Shown one piece after another: positions 8,347-16,906 of a stretch of DNA of 64,000 nt. Source of the stretch: JAPSGM01 sp963777045 (GTDB lineage: Bacteria; Chloroflexota; Limnocylindria; QHBO01); contig CAVZPD010000015.1 of the NCBI GenBank assembly GCA_963777045.1, positions 248,001 through 312,000 on the forward strand. Direction: 5' to 3'. The position numbers and the translations under genes were made by a program. Within the stretch, counting starts at the first letter, position 1, and each line of letters begins with the position of its first letter. The notes below the pieces were generated by a model. It did no database searches and was not told where the DNA came from. It worked only from the letters and a program-made list of their open reading frames with translations.

Positions 8347-9282
8347 ATGCAGATCGGGATCGCGGGGTTGGGGCGCATGGGGGCGGGAATGGCTCGCCGG
8401 CTGGCGCGCGGCGACCACGACGTGGTGGCCTGGAACCGAACCGAGTCCGTGGCGCGCGAGCTCGCCGCCGAGCCGGAGAACGAGGGTCGCATCGGCGTGG
8501 CCGAGCCGATCGAGCAGCTCGCCCAGCAGCTGAGCGCGCCACGCCACGTGATCATCAGCGTCCCGGCCGGGAAGCCAACCGAAGACATGATCGAGCAGCT
8601 CGCCGGCATCCTCTCGCCCGGGGACGTGATCGTGGACGCGGGCAACTCCAACTTCCACGAGTCGCGCAGGCACGCCGAAGAGGTCGAGGCTCGGGGCCTG
8701 GAGTGGCTCGACATGGGTGTCTCGGGCGGCGTCTGGGGCCTGCAGGTCGGCTTCTGCGCCATGCTGGGGGGGAAGCGAACGGTGTTCGATCGCTTCGAAC
8801 CGGCGGTGAAGACCCTCGCCCCGGAGGGCGGCTACCTCTACTGCGGACCGGCCGGCGCGGGCCACTACGTGAAGATGGTCCACAACGGGATCGAGTACGG
8901 CGTGATGCAGGCCTATGCCGAGGGATTCGACATCCTGAACGCCTCGGACTACGAGCTGGACCTTGCCCCCATCGCCCGGATGTGGCAGAACGGCTCGGTC
9001 ATTCGCTCATGGCTGCTGGAGCTGGCGGGCGACGCCTTCGAGAAGGAAGGAAACGAGCTGTCGAACATCCGGGGCTGGGTCAACGATTCGGGCGAGGGGC
9101 GCTGGACCGTCTTCGATGCGATCGACCACGACGTCCCGGCTCCGATCATCACGCTGGCGCTGATCCAGCGCTTCCGCAGCCGTCGCGAGCCCGACAGCTA
9201 CGCCGACAAGGTCCTCGCTGCGCTGCGCAACGAGTTCGGCGGACACGCCGTCAAGGCGGTGGCCGGGGACGAGTCGAGCTAG
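8347..9282 (+). CDS. gnd: 6-phosphogluconate dehydrogenase, decarboxylating (short form)
   Basis: Oxidative decarboxylation of 6-phosphogluconate to ribulose-5-P. The 311 residues begin with the Rossmann motif GLGRMGAGM followed by WNRTES, which suggests NADP preference. Then come DAGNSNFHESRRHAEE, the MGVSGGVWGLQVGFCAMLGG substrate loop, and GHYVKMVHNGIEYG with the catalytic Lys and the His-Asn pair. At about 310 residues it is the short GntZ/YqeC-like form rather than the 470-residue form. The start at 8347 is set by the SD AAGGAGG about 10 nt upstream. The longer in-frame extension overlaps pgi and lacks homology. Confidence 0.95.
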   Translation: MQIGIAGLGRMGAGMARRLARGDHDVVAWNRTESVARELAAEPENEGRIGVAEPIEQLAQQLSAPRHVIISVPAGKPTEDMIEQLAGILSPGDVIVDAGNSNFHESRRHAEEVEARGLEWLDMGVSGGVWGLQVGFCAMLGGKRTVFDRFEPAVKTLAPEGGYLYCGPAGAGHYVKMVHNGIEYGVMQAYAEGFDILNASDYELDLAPIARMWQNGSVIRSWLLELAGDAFEKEGNELSNIRGWVNDSGEGRWTVFDAIDHDVPAPIITLALIQRFRSRREPDSYADKVLAALRNEFGGHAVKAVAGDESS

Positions 9283-9286
9283 GCCG

Positions 9287-10885
9287 ATGAGCGCGCCGAC
9301 GAGCATTGGCGAGGCGCTCCGCGTCACCCAGGGTGCGGCGGCCCCCAACCCGCTGCGCGAAGGGCTGCGCCTGGAGCGCATGCCGACGCCCTGCACCATG
9401 GTCATCTGCGGCGCCACCGGGGACCTGACCGAGCGCAAGCTGGCGCCCGCCCTCTACAACCTGCTGCTCGGCGGTTTCCTGCCACCGGAGTTCACGGTGG
9501 TCGGCTTCGCTCGTCGCGACCTCTCCGACGACGCCTTCCGTGATCACCTGCGCGAGGGGGTGAACCGCTTCAGCCGCAACCGGCCGATCAAGGATTCCAT
9601 CTGGGACTCATTCGGTCGCGGCGTGCACTACCACCGTGGCGACTTCGACGACCCCGCCGCATGGATCGAGCTGAGCAAGCTGCTCGAGCGTATCGACCGT
9701 GACCGAGGGACCTCGGGCAACCGCCTCTTCTACCTCGCCGTGCCGCCGTCGCTCTACCCCGAGATCGCGCGGCGGATGGACGAGGCGGGGCTGGCGGAGT
9801 CGAGCGATCACAACGGCAGCCGACGCCGGGGCTGGTCGCGCGTCATCGTCGAGAAGCCGTTCGGCTTCGACCAGCCGAGCGCCATCAAGCTCAACCGTGA
9901 GCTGACCCGCTTCTTCGACGAGGAGCAGATCTACCGCATCGACCACTACCTGGGCAAGGAGACGGTCCAGAACCTCTCGGTCTTCCGGTTCGGGAACGGG
10001 CTCTTCGAACCGATCTGGAACCGGCGCTACATCGATTCGGTGCAGCTGACCATCGCCGAGACGGTGGGCGTGGAGGGGCGCGGCGAGTTCTACGACGAGA
10101 TCGGCGCACTGCGCGACATCGTGCAGAACCACGCGCTGCAGCTGCTGGCGGTCTTCGCCATGGAGCCGCCGGTCGAGTTCCGTGCGTCGGACCTGCGCGA
10201 CGAGAAGCTCAAGGTGCTGCGCGCCATCAAGCCGATGTCGCCCCACGACGTGGCCACGCACACCGTGCGCGGACAGTACGTGTCCGGCTGGGTGGAGGGT
10301 CACAAGGTGAGCGCCTACCGGGACGAGCCGGAGGTCGCGCCCGATTCGGACACGGAGACGTACGTTGCCCTGAAGCTTGGGATCGAGTCGTGGCGGTGGG
10401 CGGGCGTGCCCATCTACCTGCGGACCGGCAAGGCGCTGCCGACGCGCGTGACGGAGGTATCGGTCCAGTTCAAGAGCCCGCCACTCACGCTCTTCGAGCG
10501 CGCGGGAGCAGCGCTGATCGACCCGAACATCCTGGCCATCCGCATCCAGCCCGACGAGGGCATCCTGCTGCGCTTCGGCGCCAAGGTGCCCGGCCAGGGG
10601 ATGCAGATCCGCAACGTCAACATGGACTTCCGCTACGGCTCCAGCTTCGCCGTCGACTCGCCCGATGCCTACGAGACCCTGCTCCTCGACGCGATGATCG
10701 GCGATGCCTCCCTCTTCGCACGCGGCGACGAGGTCGAACGGGCGTGGGCCATCGTGGATCCGATCCGCCAGGCCTGGGAGTCGGAGACCGGCGGGCCGGT
10801 CCACTTCTACGGCGCGGGAACCTGGGGCCCGCCGGCGGCGGACGAGCTGCTCTCGACCGATGGCCGCACCTGGCGCCGCCCGTGA
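9287..10885 (+). CDS. zwf: Glucose-6-phosphate 1-dehydrogenase
   Basis: First step of the oxidative pentose phosphate pathway: glucose-6-P to 6-phosphogluconolactone with NADPH formation. The 532-residue protein carries the nucleotide motif CGATGDLTERKLAPALYNL (about residues 42-60), RVIVEKPFG, and the family signature RIDHYLGKETVQN with the catalytic His. GEFYDEIGALRDIVQNH follows. The N-terminal ~35 residues before the Rossmann fold are slightly longer than in E. coli Zwf. It starts 4 bp after gnd. The stop TGA overlaps a possible GTG start of opcA. Confidence 0.97.
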   Translation: MSAPTSIGEALRVTQGAAAPNPLREGLRLERMPTPCTMVICGATGDLTERKLAPALYNLLLGGFLPPEFTVVGFARRDLSDDAFRDHLREGVNRFSRNRPIKDSIWDSFGRGVHYHRGDFDDPAAWIELSKLLERIDRDRGTSGNRLFYLAVPPSLYPEIARRMDEAGLAESSDHNGSRRRGWSRVIVEKPFGFDQPSAIKLNRELTRFFDEEQIYRIDHYLGKETVQNLSVFRFGNGLFEPIWNRRYIDSVQLTIAETVGVEGRGEFYDEIGALRDIVQNHALQLLAVFAMEPPVEFRASDLRDEKLKVLRAIKPMSPHDVATHTVRGQYVSGWVEGHKVSAYRDEPEVAPDSDTETYVALKLGIESWRWAGVPIYLRTGKALPTRVTEVSVQFKSPPLTLFERAGAALIDPNILAIRIQPDEGILLRFGAKVPGQGMQIRNVNMDFRYGSSFAVDSPDAYETLLLDAMIGDASLFARGDEVERAWAIVDPIRQAWESETGGPVHFYGAGTWGPPAADELLSTDGRTWRRP

Positions 10886-10956
10886 GCCTACATGAGGCGG
10901 GAATCCGTCGCGGCGACGGTCGGCCGGGGCGCGAGCTCGCCCTCCATCGGCGGCTG

Positions 10957-12144
10957 ATGGAGTTCGGCGAGGAGGAGACGCGGGTGGCTCCCGTCTGGAG
11001 CGCGGAGGACACCAGCGTCGGCTTCGTGGAGGGGCACCTGGCGCGGCTCTGGAGCAGCGGGGCCGGCGACGGCGACGTCGTGACCGAGAAGGGGCTCCCG
11101 CACGCCCGCGCATCGGTCCTCAACCTGATCGTGACCGTCCCCGACTCCGATGCGGCGGGGCGCGTGTTGGGAACCATGGGCGGCCTCGGCTACCGTCACC
11201 CCTCCCGGGCGATCGTGCTGGTGGCCGACCCCGACTCCGACGGTCCCGCGCTCGACGCCTCCGTGAGCGCCCACTGTCATCCGGCCGATGGACGCGGCGA
11301 GCGCGTCTGCTACGAGCAGGTCGCCATCACCGTGCGCGGCGAAGCCGCCGAGCACCTGGATGGGATCGTCGCTCCGCTCCTCATCCACGACCTGCCGACC
11401 CACGTCTGGTGGCCGGGCAGCCCGCCGTTCAGCGACCAGATCTTCGACCAGCTGGTCGAGGTCTGCGACCGGCTCATCATCGACAGCAGCGACTTCGGCA
11501 ACCTCCTGCTCGGCTACCGGCGTCTCGCCGGGCTCCGCCGGCGGAGCGGGATCGGCGACCTCTCCTGGCGTCGCATCGCGTGGTGGCAGGAGCTGACGGC
11601 ACAGTTCTTCGATGCACCGCGCTTCCGCCGCTACCTGCCGAACCTCAACCGGGTGCGGATCATCTACGCCGCGGGCGGCGACGGAGTCGGGGGTCCTGCC
11701 AGCCCCATCTCCCAGGCGCTCCTCTACGCCGGCTGGGTCGCCTCGCGACTCGACTGGAAGCGGCATGCCACGCAGCAGCGGCTGCAGGACGGCGGCATGC
11801 ACCTCCTGCTCGAGGGGCGTTACACGATGGTGGACCTGGAGGTGGAGGCGGTCCCGGCGTCGGGCATCCCGGCCGGTGAGCTCGTCTCGGTTCGGCTGCA
11901 GGCACGCGGCGAGACGGGCGCCGCGGAGTTCATCGTCGACCGCGAGGGGAACGAGGCGACGGTCGCCTCCAACGCCGATGGCATGACCGCCCTGCTGCGG
12001 CGCGTCCGGATGGAGCCCCCCACGGAGCCCGAGCTGCTTTCCGGCACCCTCGCCGGCGAGAGCAAGGATCCCGTCTACGAGGCCGCCGTTCGGGCCGCCG
12101 CCGTCTTCCTGGCCGCCGCACGTTCGGCTGAGACGGCTGGATGA
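10957..12144 (+). CDS. opcA: Glucose-6-phosphate dehydrogenase assembly protein OpcA
   Basis: OpcA promotes assembly or activation of G6PDH and nearly always sits next to zwf in cyanobacteria, actinobacteria and some Chloroflexota. The protein has the OpcA features ARASVLNLIVTVPD, HPSRAIVLVAD, EQVAITVRG, LPTHVWWPGSPPF and DSSDFGNLL, then a longer C-terminal region up to residue 395. The start is uncertain. ATG 10957 leaves a 71-bp gap. GTG 10882 would overlap the zwf stop (GTGA) and add 25 arginine-rich residues. Neither has a clear SD site. I prefer 10957 because the following MEFGEEETRVAPVW looks like a natural N-terminus. Confidence 0.88.
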   Translation: MEFGEEETRVAPVWSAEDTSVGFVEGHLARLWSSGAGDGDVVTEKGLPHARASVLNLIVTVPDSDAAGRVLGTMGGLGYRHPSRAIVLVADPDSDGPALDASVSAHCHPADGRGERVCYEQVAITVRGEAAEHLDGIVAPLLIHDLPTHVWWPGSPPFSDQIFDQLVEVCDRLIIDSSDFGNLLLGYRRLAGLRRRSGIGDLSWRRIAWWQELTAQFFDAPRFRRYLPNLNRVRIIYAAGGDGVGGPASPISQALLYAGWVASRLDWKRHATQQRLQDGGMHLLLEGRYTMVDLEVEAVPASGIPAGELVSVRLQARGETGAAEFIVDREGNEATVASNADGMTALLRRVRMEPPTEPELLSGTLAGESKDPVYEAAVRAAAVFLAAARSAETAG

Positions 12145-12857
12145 CGCGCCGATTCGAGGTCTTCCCCGACGTCGAGGCCGTCGCCGCCGCCACCGCCGAT
12201 CGCCTGGTCGCCGCCGGCCGCAACGCCATCCGGCGCCGCGGCCGGTTCATCCTGGGCCTCTCCGGCGGTTCGACGCCGCTCTCGGTCTGTCCGCTGCTGG
12301 TGGTCCCGCCCCGGGTCCGGATGCTGGACTGGTCGAAGGTCGAGTTCTTCTTCGGCGACGAGCGGGCAGTCCCGCCGGACGATCCCGAATCGAACTACAA
12401 CACGGCGCGGCTGGCGCTGCTCGACTACCTGCCGCGCGTCAGGATGGAACAGGTTCACCGCATGCCGTGCGACCTGGATGACCTGGACGCGGGAGCCCGC
12501 CTCTACGAGCGGGAGCTGCGGCGCGTCATCGGCGGCGACCCGATCCCGGTCTTCGACCTGATCTGGCTCGGAATGGGACCCGACGGGCACACCGCCTCGC
12601 TCTTCCCCGGATCGGAGGGGCTGGCCGAGCGCCAGCGACTCGTCGTCGCGAACTACGCGCCCGGTCCCGACGCGTGGCGCATGACGCTCACCTTCCCGGT
12701 GCTCAACGCGGCACGTGAGGCGATGTTCGTGGTGACCGGTGCCGAGAAGGCCGATGCCCTGCGCTCCATCCGCGACGGCTCTCGCGAGCTCCCCGCCGGC
12801 CGGGTCAACCCCGGCCGCACGCTGTGGCTGGTGGACGCCGCCGCAGCCGGCGTCTGA
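12141..12857 (+). CDS. pgl: 6-phosphogluconolactonase
   Basis: Hydrolyses 6-phosphogluconolactone to 6-phosphogluconate, closing the gap between zwf and gnd. The 238 residues match the DevB/NagB-fold family: LGLSGGSTP near residue 40, the VEFFFGDERAVPPDDPESNYN strand-loop, and LIWLGMGPDGHTASLFPGS with the catalytic His. It overlaps opcA by 4 bp and is the last gene of the operon. All three oxidative steps plus pgi, tal and tkt are therefore under one transcription unit. Confidence 0.95.
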   Translation: MTRRFEVFPDVEAVAAATADRLVAAGRNAIRRRGRFILGLSGGSTPLSVCPLLVVPPRVRMLDWSKVEFFFGDERAVPPDDPESNYNTARLALLDYLPRVRMEQVHRMPCDLDDLDAGARLYERELRRVIGGDPIPVFDLIWLGMGPDGHTASLFPGSEGLAERQRLVVANYAPGPDAWRMTLTFPVLNAAREAMFVVTGAEKADALRSIRDGSRELPAGRVNPGRTLWLVDAAAAGV

Positions 12858-12948
12858 ACCTCCCTCGGACCGAGCAGGTAGCATCCCGTAGCAGGGGGGA
12901 GGGCTGAATCCCCGGCTGTCCGCGGCCAGCGCCTCGAGGAAACTCCCC

Positions 12949-13929
12949 GTGCTGCTCTACACCATTCGTCGCCTGCTCTGGATCGTGCCGGTCCTGCTGG
13001 TGGCCTCGATCGTCACGTTCTGGCTGATGCATGCCGCTCCGGGCAGCCCATGGCTGCGGGAGGGGCGGCAGCTCGACCCCGCCCTCGTGGCCTCGCTCAA
13101 CGAGCGCTTTGCCCTCGATCAGCCGCTGCCGGTCCAGTACGTGAAGTGGCTCACCGGGGTGATGAGCGGGGACTTCGGGACCTCGTTCGCCTCGGGCACG
13201 CTGCGGGGGACGCAGAGCCCGTTCCGGATCGAGACGCTCGACGTCTCGAGCGTCATCGGCCAGGCATTCTGGCCCAGCTTCCAGCTGGGGCTGCTGGCGT
13301 TTGCCGTCGCCGTCCTGCTCGGAGTCGGCCTGGGGGTGGTGGCGGCCTGGAATCACAACCGATGGCCCGACCACCTGGCGACGGGGCTCGCCCTGCTGGG
13401 CATGGTCGGTCCGCCGTTCCTGGTGGCGGTCCTCCTGCAGCTCGTCTTCGACACGGGCTCACTGCGCGATCCGGGAATTCTGCCCGTCCGTGGCTGGGGA
13501 ACGCCGGCGCACGCGGTGCTGCCCACGCTCGCGCTGGCCGGCCTGCCGATGGCCATGATCGCGCGCTTCACCCGCGGCTCGATGCTCGAGGTCATGCACG
13601 AGGGCTACGTGCGCACGGCCCACAGCAAGGGCCTCGGACCGCGGCGCATCGCGGTCGTCCATGTACTGCGCAACGCGATGATCCCCGTCGTCGCCGTCCT
13701 GGGACCGGTCCTGGCGGTGCTCATCACGAGCTCCATCGTCATCGAGCGCGTCTTCGGCATCCCCGGCGTCGGCAGCCTCTACCTGCTGGCGATCACCTCG
13801 CGCGACTACGGGGTGATCATGAGCATGACGCTCCTCTACACCATCGCGATCGCCGGTCTCAACCTGCTGGTCGACCTGCTCTACGGCGTCATCGACCCGC
13901 GGGTCCGGGAGGCGCAGGTGGTGGCGTGA
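12949..13929 (+). CDS. ABC transporter permease, DppB/OppB type
   Basis: Inner-membrane permease of the peptide/nickel (PepT) family, 326 residues with six predicted helices. It begins with MLLYTIRRLLWIVPVLLVASIVTFWLMH and carries the periplasmic loop DFGTSF. The cytoplasmic EAA loop, EVMHEGYVRTAHSKGLGPRRI, and the terminal GVIDPRVR are typical. The GTG start at 12949 has GAGGAA upstream. It overlaps its partner by 4 bp. No substrate-binding protein or ATPase is within reach on either side, so the substrate cannot be told and the transporter must borrow these parts from elsewhere. Confidence 0.93.
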   Translation: MLLYTIRRLLWIVPVLLVASIVTFWLMHAAPGSPWLREGRQLDPALVASLNERFALDQPLPVQYVKWLTGVMSGDFGTSFASGTLRGTQSPFRIETLDVSSVIGQAFWPSFQLGLLAFAVAVLLGVGLGVVAAWNHNRWPDHLATGLALLGMVGPPFLVAVLLQLVFDTGSLRDPGILPVRGWGTPAHAVLPTLALAGLPMAMIARFTRGSMLEVMHEGYVRTAHSKGLGPRRIAVVHVLRNAMIPVVAVLGPVLAVLITSSIVIERVFGIPGVGSLYLLAITSRDYGVIMSMTLLYTIAIAGLNLLVDLLYGVIDPRVREAQVVA

Positions 13930-14861
13930 CCGCAATCCGATCGGCGGGGGCCGTGCAGCACGAGGCGTCGGCGGCCGGCCCGCGCTCGGTGCTGCGCGAC
14001 CTGCTGGCCCATCCTCGCGGCCGGATCGGCCTGGTGATCGTCGCCTTCGTCGTTGCGCTGGCCGTCATCGGCCCGCTCCTCGTCGGGTGGAGCGTCAGCG
14101 AGCTGGATCTCGAGGCGCAGAACGCGAACAACCATCAGCCGCTGCTGCCACTGCAGAACACCGCGCACCTGCTCGGGACCGACATCCTCGCTCGCGACAT
14201 GCTCAGCCGCGTCGCCTCGGCCGTGCGCGTCAGCCTGCTGGTGGCGTTCATCGCGCAGCTGGTGATCCTGCTCATCGGCCTGCCCATCGGTGCCGTTGCA
14301 GGCTGGTTCGGGGGACGAACCGAGACCCTGCTGATGCGGGCGACCGATGTCGTGGCCGCCTTCCCGCAGCTCGTCTTCATCATCATGTTCCAGGTCGCCT
14401 TCTACGGCACGCCCTTCCATCGGACCCTCGACGGCCTGCTGGTGGTGATGCTGGCCATCGGCCTCCTCTCGTGGGTCGTCGTCGCCCGGCTGGTGCGCGC
14501 CGAGGTCCTCAACCTCAAGCACCGTGACTTCGTCGAGGCCGCGCGGGCGGTGGGGGTCCCGGGACGAAGGATCCTGACCAGGCACCTGCTGCCGAACCTC
14601 GCGGGCAGCGTGGTGGTTGCCGTCTCGGCGGGCATCCCCGCCGCCATCCTGGTCGAGTCGACGCTGTCGTTCCTGGGCCTGGGCATCCAGCCGCCGTCGC
14701 CCTCGCTGGGCAGCCTGATCTGGACGGGGACCGAGACGGTGGAGCGCTTCCCGCACCTCGTCATCATCCCTGCCGTGCCGCTGCTGCTGATCCTGGTGGG
14801 CTTCACGCTGCTCGGCGACGGCCTGCGCGACGTCCTCGACCCGAGGCTGCGCAGGCGGTAG
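13926..14861 (+). CDS. ABC transporter permease, DppC/OppC type
   Basis: Second permease of the pair, 311 residues. It has an N-terminal OppC_N segment (LLAHPRGRIGLVIVAFVVALAVIGPLL), HLLGTDILARDMLSRV (the LGTDxxGRD-like motif with Ile/Ala changes), the EAA loop RDFVEAARAVGVPGRRILTRHLLPN, and the terminal GDGLRDVLDPRLRRR. The GTG start at 13926 overlaps the upstream stop (GTGA). The frame is open for 290 codons further upstream inside dppB, but that part is a shadow. Confidence 0.93.
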   Translation: MTAIRSAGAVQHEASAAGPRSVLRDLLAHPRGRIGLVIVAFVVALAVIGPLLVGWSVSELDLEAQNANNHQPLLPLQNTAHLLGTDILARDMLSRVASAVRVSLLVAFIAQLVILLIGLPIGAVAGWFGGRTETLLMRATDVVAAFPQLVFIIMFQVAFYGTPFHRTLDGLLVVMLAIGLLSWVVVARLVRAEVLNLKHRDFVEAARAVGVPGRRILTRHLLPNLAGSVVVAVSAGIPAAILVESTLSFLGLGIQPPSPSLGSLIWTGTETVERFPHLVIIPAVPLLLILVGFTLLGDGLRDVLDPRLRRR

Positions 14862-14884
14862 GGGACGGGCGCTACCCTATCAGC

Positions 14885-15148
14885 ATGGGATGGCTGTGGC
14901 TGATCGGCGCCATTGCGGCGGGTGGCGCCGCCTACCTCGTCGGATGGCCCGCATGGAACGGGTATCGGGGACGCGAGGCACGCGACCTCAACAGCGAGCG
15001 CTACCTGGCCTGGCGGGGACGGGCAGACCGCAACGCGGGCTCAGCGCGCGAGGGGATGACCGCGGATGAGCGTCGCCGGCTCCTGGTGGCCGCGGCCCTG
15101 CTGATCGCGGCGGTCGTCTGCCTGATTGCCTTCTTCGCCTACGCCTGA
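14885..15148 (+). CDS. Small two-TM membrane protein
   Basis: The 87 residues have an N-terminal helix (residues 2-22), a charged middle stretch rich in Arg/Asp/Glu (about 27-62) and a C-terminal helix (about 65-86). The stop lies 10 bp before the next gene, suggesting co-transcription with the permeases and with the thioredoxin-like protein that follows. I do not recognise the family, and nothing indicates a function. Confidence 0.6.
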   Translation: MGWLWLIGAIAAGGAAYLVGWPAWNGYRGREARDLNSERYLAWRGRADRNAGSAREGMTADERRRLLVAAALLIAAVVCLIAFFAYA

Positions 15149-15158
15149 TCGCCAGCCG

Positions 15159-15500
15159 ATGCGCGTCGAGCTCCTCTACTGGGACGGCGATCCGGACTAC
15201 ATGACCGCGCGCCAGCGTCTGGTCGAGGTCCTCACCGAGGATGCCTTCGAGACGCCGATCCAGATGATCAGCGTCAACTCGGTGGCGGACGCAGAGATGC
15301 TCGCCTTTCCCGGCTCGCCGACGATCCGCATCGACGGCGAGGACATCTTCGCGGCGGGTGTCGGTGCCGCCGGCCTCTACCGGCGGTCGTACCCGCCGGA
15401 CGATGAGCTGGAGGGGCCGCCCAGCGAGCCGGTCCCCGGCAAGCGCCTCATCCGGCGGGCGGTGGAGCGGGCGCGCGGCTGGGGCCACGGCCGGCCATGA
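15159..15500 (+). CDS. Thioredoxin-like protein lacking the redox cysteines
   Basis: This 113-residue protein looks like the small thioredoxin-fold group with the pattern LLYxDGCPxY...FPGSPTIRIDGxD. Here it reads LLYWDGDPDYMTARQRL, so the active-site Cys is Asp, and the later conserved Cys region (normally SCRxYR) is GLYRRSY. No cysteine is present anywhere in the protein. The hallmark FPGSPTIRIDGEDIF is intact. It may have become a binding or regulatory protein. The start at ATG 15159 is preferred, because the 11 upstream codons overlap the preceding gene and fall outside the fold. Confidence 0.7.
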   Translation: MRVELLYWDGDPDYMTARQRLVEVLTEDAFETPIQMISVNSVADAEMLAFPGSPTIRIDGEDIFAAGVGAAGLYRRSYPPDDELEGPPSEPVPGKRLIRRAVERARGWGHGRP

Positions 15501-15522
15501 TTGAGACCAGTCCCGTGCTCCC

Positions 15523-15698
15523 GCGATACATCGTCGATTCGGCGCGTGTGGCCCGACTGCCGCTGCGTTTGATCGCCACATCGCGCGACGGGGAGCGTGA
15601 GCAGCGCCCGGCAGCGCACCTCGTGCTGCTGCCCTGGCGCTACATCGCGCATTTGCAGCGCGCCGCCTCGCACACGCACGGTTCGTTCGCTGTATCGC
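15523..15698. repeat. Four-bead palindromic intergenic element (family I)
   Basis: Four 12-bp beads of the form GCGAT-(GT/AC)-ATCGC lie at 15523-15534, 15573-15584, 15637-15648 and 15687-15698, with centres exactly 50, 64 and 50 bp apart. The outer beads pair (CGCGATACA with TGTATCGCG). Between beads 2 and 3 are GGAGCGTG and CTCGTGCTG, shared with the elements at 53.1 and 54.1 kb. Another ACATCG occurs at 15768. The whole non-coding stretch 15501-15914 (414 bp) holds this element and then the degenerate tandem ACCGACGGGACGTAACCGACGTAAT near 15810. An 87-codon open frame here (from 15497) follows the repeat and is rejected. Confidence 0.75.
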
Positions 15699-15914
15699 GC
15701 GCTGCAGGGCGCCCGTTCGCGACCTCAGAGACCTGGCCGATCCACCCGTGCACTGGGTAGAACAGCCACATCGTGGCGAATTCACCCGCCAACTCTGGGC
15801 AACCGACGGGACGTAACCGACGTAATCGACGGGCCGACCTAGCCGCCGACTCGCACCTCCCTGCGCTACGCTGAGGCTGAGTTCCCACGAACGGACCACG
15901 TACTGAGGGACGCC

Positions 15915-16844
15915 GTGCTCGCGACGCCGATGCGCATCTTCTTCGTGTGGCTCTCGCACCGCCGCTGGATGGCGCGGCTGGCGCTGCGCACGCCCTTCGT
16001 GAAGCGAGTGGCACTGCGCTTCGTGGCCGGGACGACCCTGGACGAGGCGGTGGCCGCCGTGCGCGCGGTCAACGAGCGCGGCGCGTCCGCCACGCTCGAC
16101 CACCTGGGCGAATCGGTGAAGGACCGTGCCATGGCCGATGCCGCCGCCGCAGCGTACGTGACGACCATCGAACGCATCGCGGCAGAGAAGTTGGACGCCA
16201 ACGTCAGCCTGAAGCTGACGCAGATGGGCCTGGACCTCGGCGTGGACGAGTGCCTTGCCGTCCTCCAGCCCGTGGTCGCGGCTGGGAAGCGCCACGCGAT
16301 CTTCGTCCGGATCGACATGGAGGGCTCTCCCCACACCGAGCACACCCTGGAGATCGTGCGGCGGCTGCGCTCCGACGGCTTCGACGTAGGACCTGTCATC
16401 CAGGCCTACCTGCGTCGGTCGGCGGCCGATGTCGAGGCGCTCGCCGTGGAGCATGTCCGGACGCGCGTCTGCAAGGGTGCCTATGCCGAGCCTGAAACGA
16501 TCGCCTTCCACGATCGCGCCGAGATCAATCGATCCTTCGTGGAGCTCTGCGCGCACCTCCTGGAGGCCGATGCCTATCCCGGCGTGGCCACGCACGATCC
16601 CGAGATGATCGATGCGATCACCGCGTGGGCCACGGCCCACGACGTGCCGAAGGATCGGTACGAGTACCAGCTCCTGTACGGGATCCGCCGCGACCTGCAG
16701 GACCGGCTGCTGGCGGATGGCTACCGGCTGCGGGTCTACGTGCCCTACGGCACCCAGTGGTGGCCCTACTTCATGCGGCGCTTCGCGGAGCGACCGGCGA
16801 ACGTCATGTTCATCGTGCGGAGCCTCTTCGGGGAGCGTCGCTGA
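15915..16844 (+). CDS. Proline dehydrogenase (monofunctional)
   Basis: FAD-dependent oxidation of proline to pyrroline-5-carboxylate. The 309 residues form a PRODH TIM barrel. The visible features are GTTLDEAVAAVRAVNERG at the start of the barrel, TLDHLGESV, NVSLKLTQMGLD, FVRIDMEGS, VIQAYLRR, RVCKGAYAEPE, ATHD, YEYQLLYGIRRDLQ, and RVYVPYGTQWWPYFMRRFAERP near the C-terminus, the last supplying the paired arginines that bind proline. Length fits the single-domain PRODH of Deinococcus/Bacillus type, not the PutA fusion. The GTG start at 15915 has GAGGGA just upstream. No P5C dehydrogenase lies adjacent. The ALDH at 59.5 kb is not obviously that enzyme. Confidence 0.95.
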   Translation: MLATPMRIFFVWLSHRRWMARLALRTPFVKRVALRFVAGTTLDEAVAAVRAVNERGASATLDHLGESVKDRAMADAAAAAYVTTIERIAAEKLDANVSLKLTQMGLDLGVDECLAVLQPVVAAGKRHAIFVRIDMEGSPHTEHTLEIVRRLRSDGFDVGPVIQAYLRRSAADVEALAVEHVRTRVCKGAYAEPETIAFHDRAEINRSFVELCAHLLEADAYPGVATHDPEMIDAITAWATAHDVPKDRYEYQLLYGIRRDLQDRLLADGYRLRVYVPYGTQWWPYFMRRFAERPANVMFIVRSLFGERR

Positions 16845-16906
16845 CCGTCCTCCTGCGAGCCGGCGGGCATCGGGGTAGACTCGATGGCAGCCATGGGTGC
16901 CCAACC

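Noticed and set aside
12901..12948. RNase P-like GAGGAAACTCCCC or cobalamin-like leader ahead of dppB
   Set aside because: Short chance matches; none of the conserved paired regions of either RNA can be found in the 91-bp gap.
15497..15760. A small 87-codon frame just after the thioredoxin-like gene
   Set aside because: Its codons follow the four-bead element, which recurs at 53.1 and 54.1 kb in other frames; no signal or domain.
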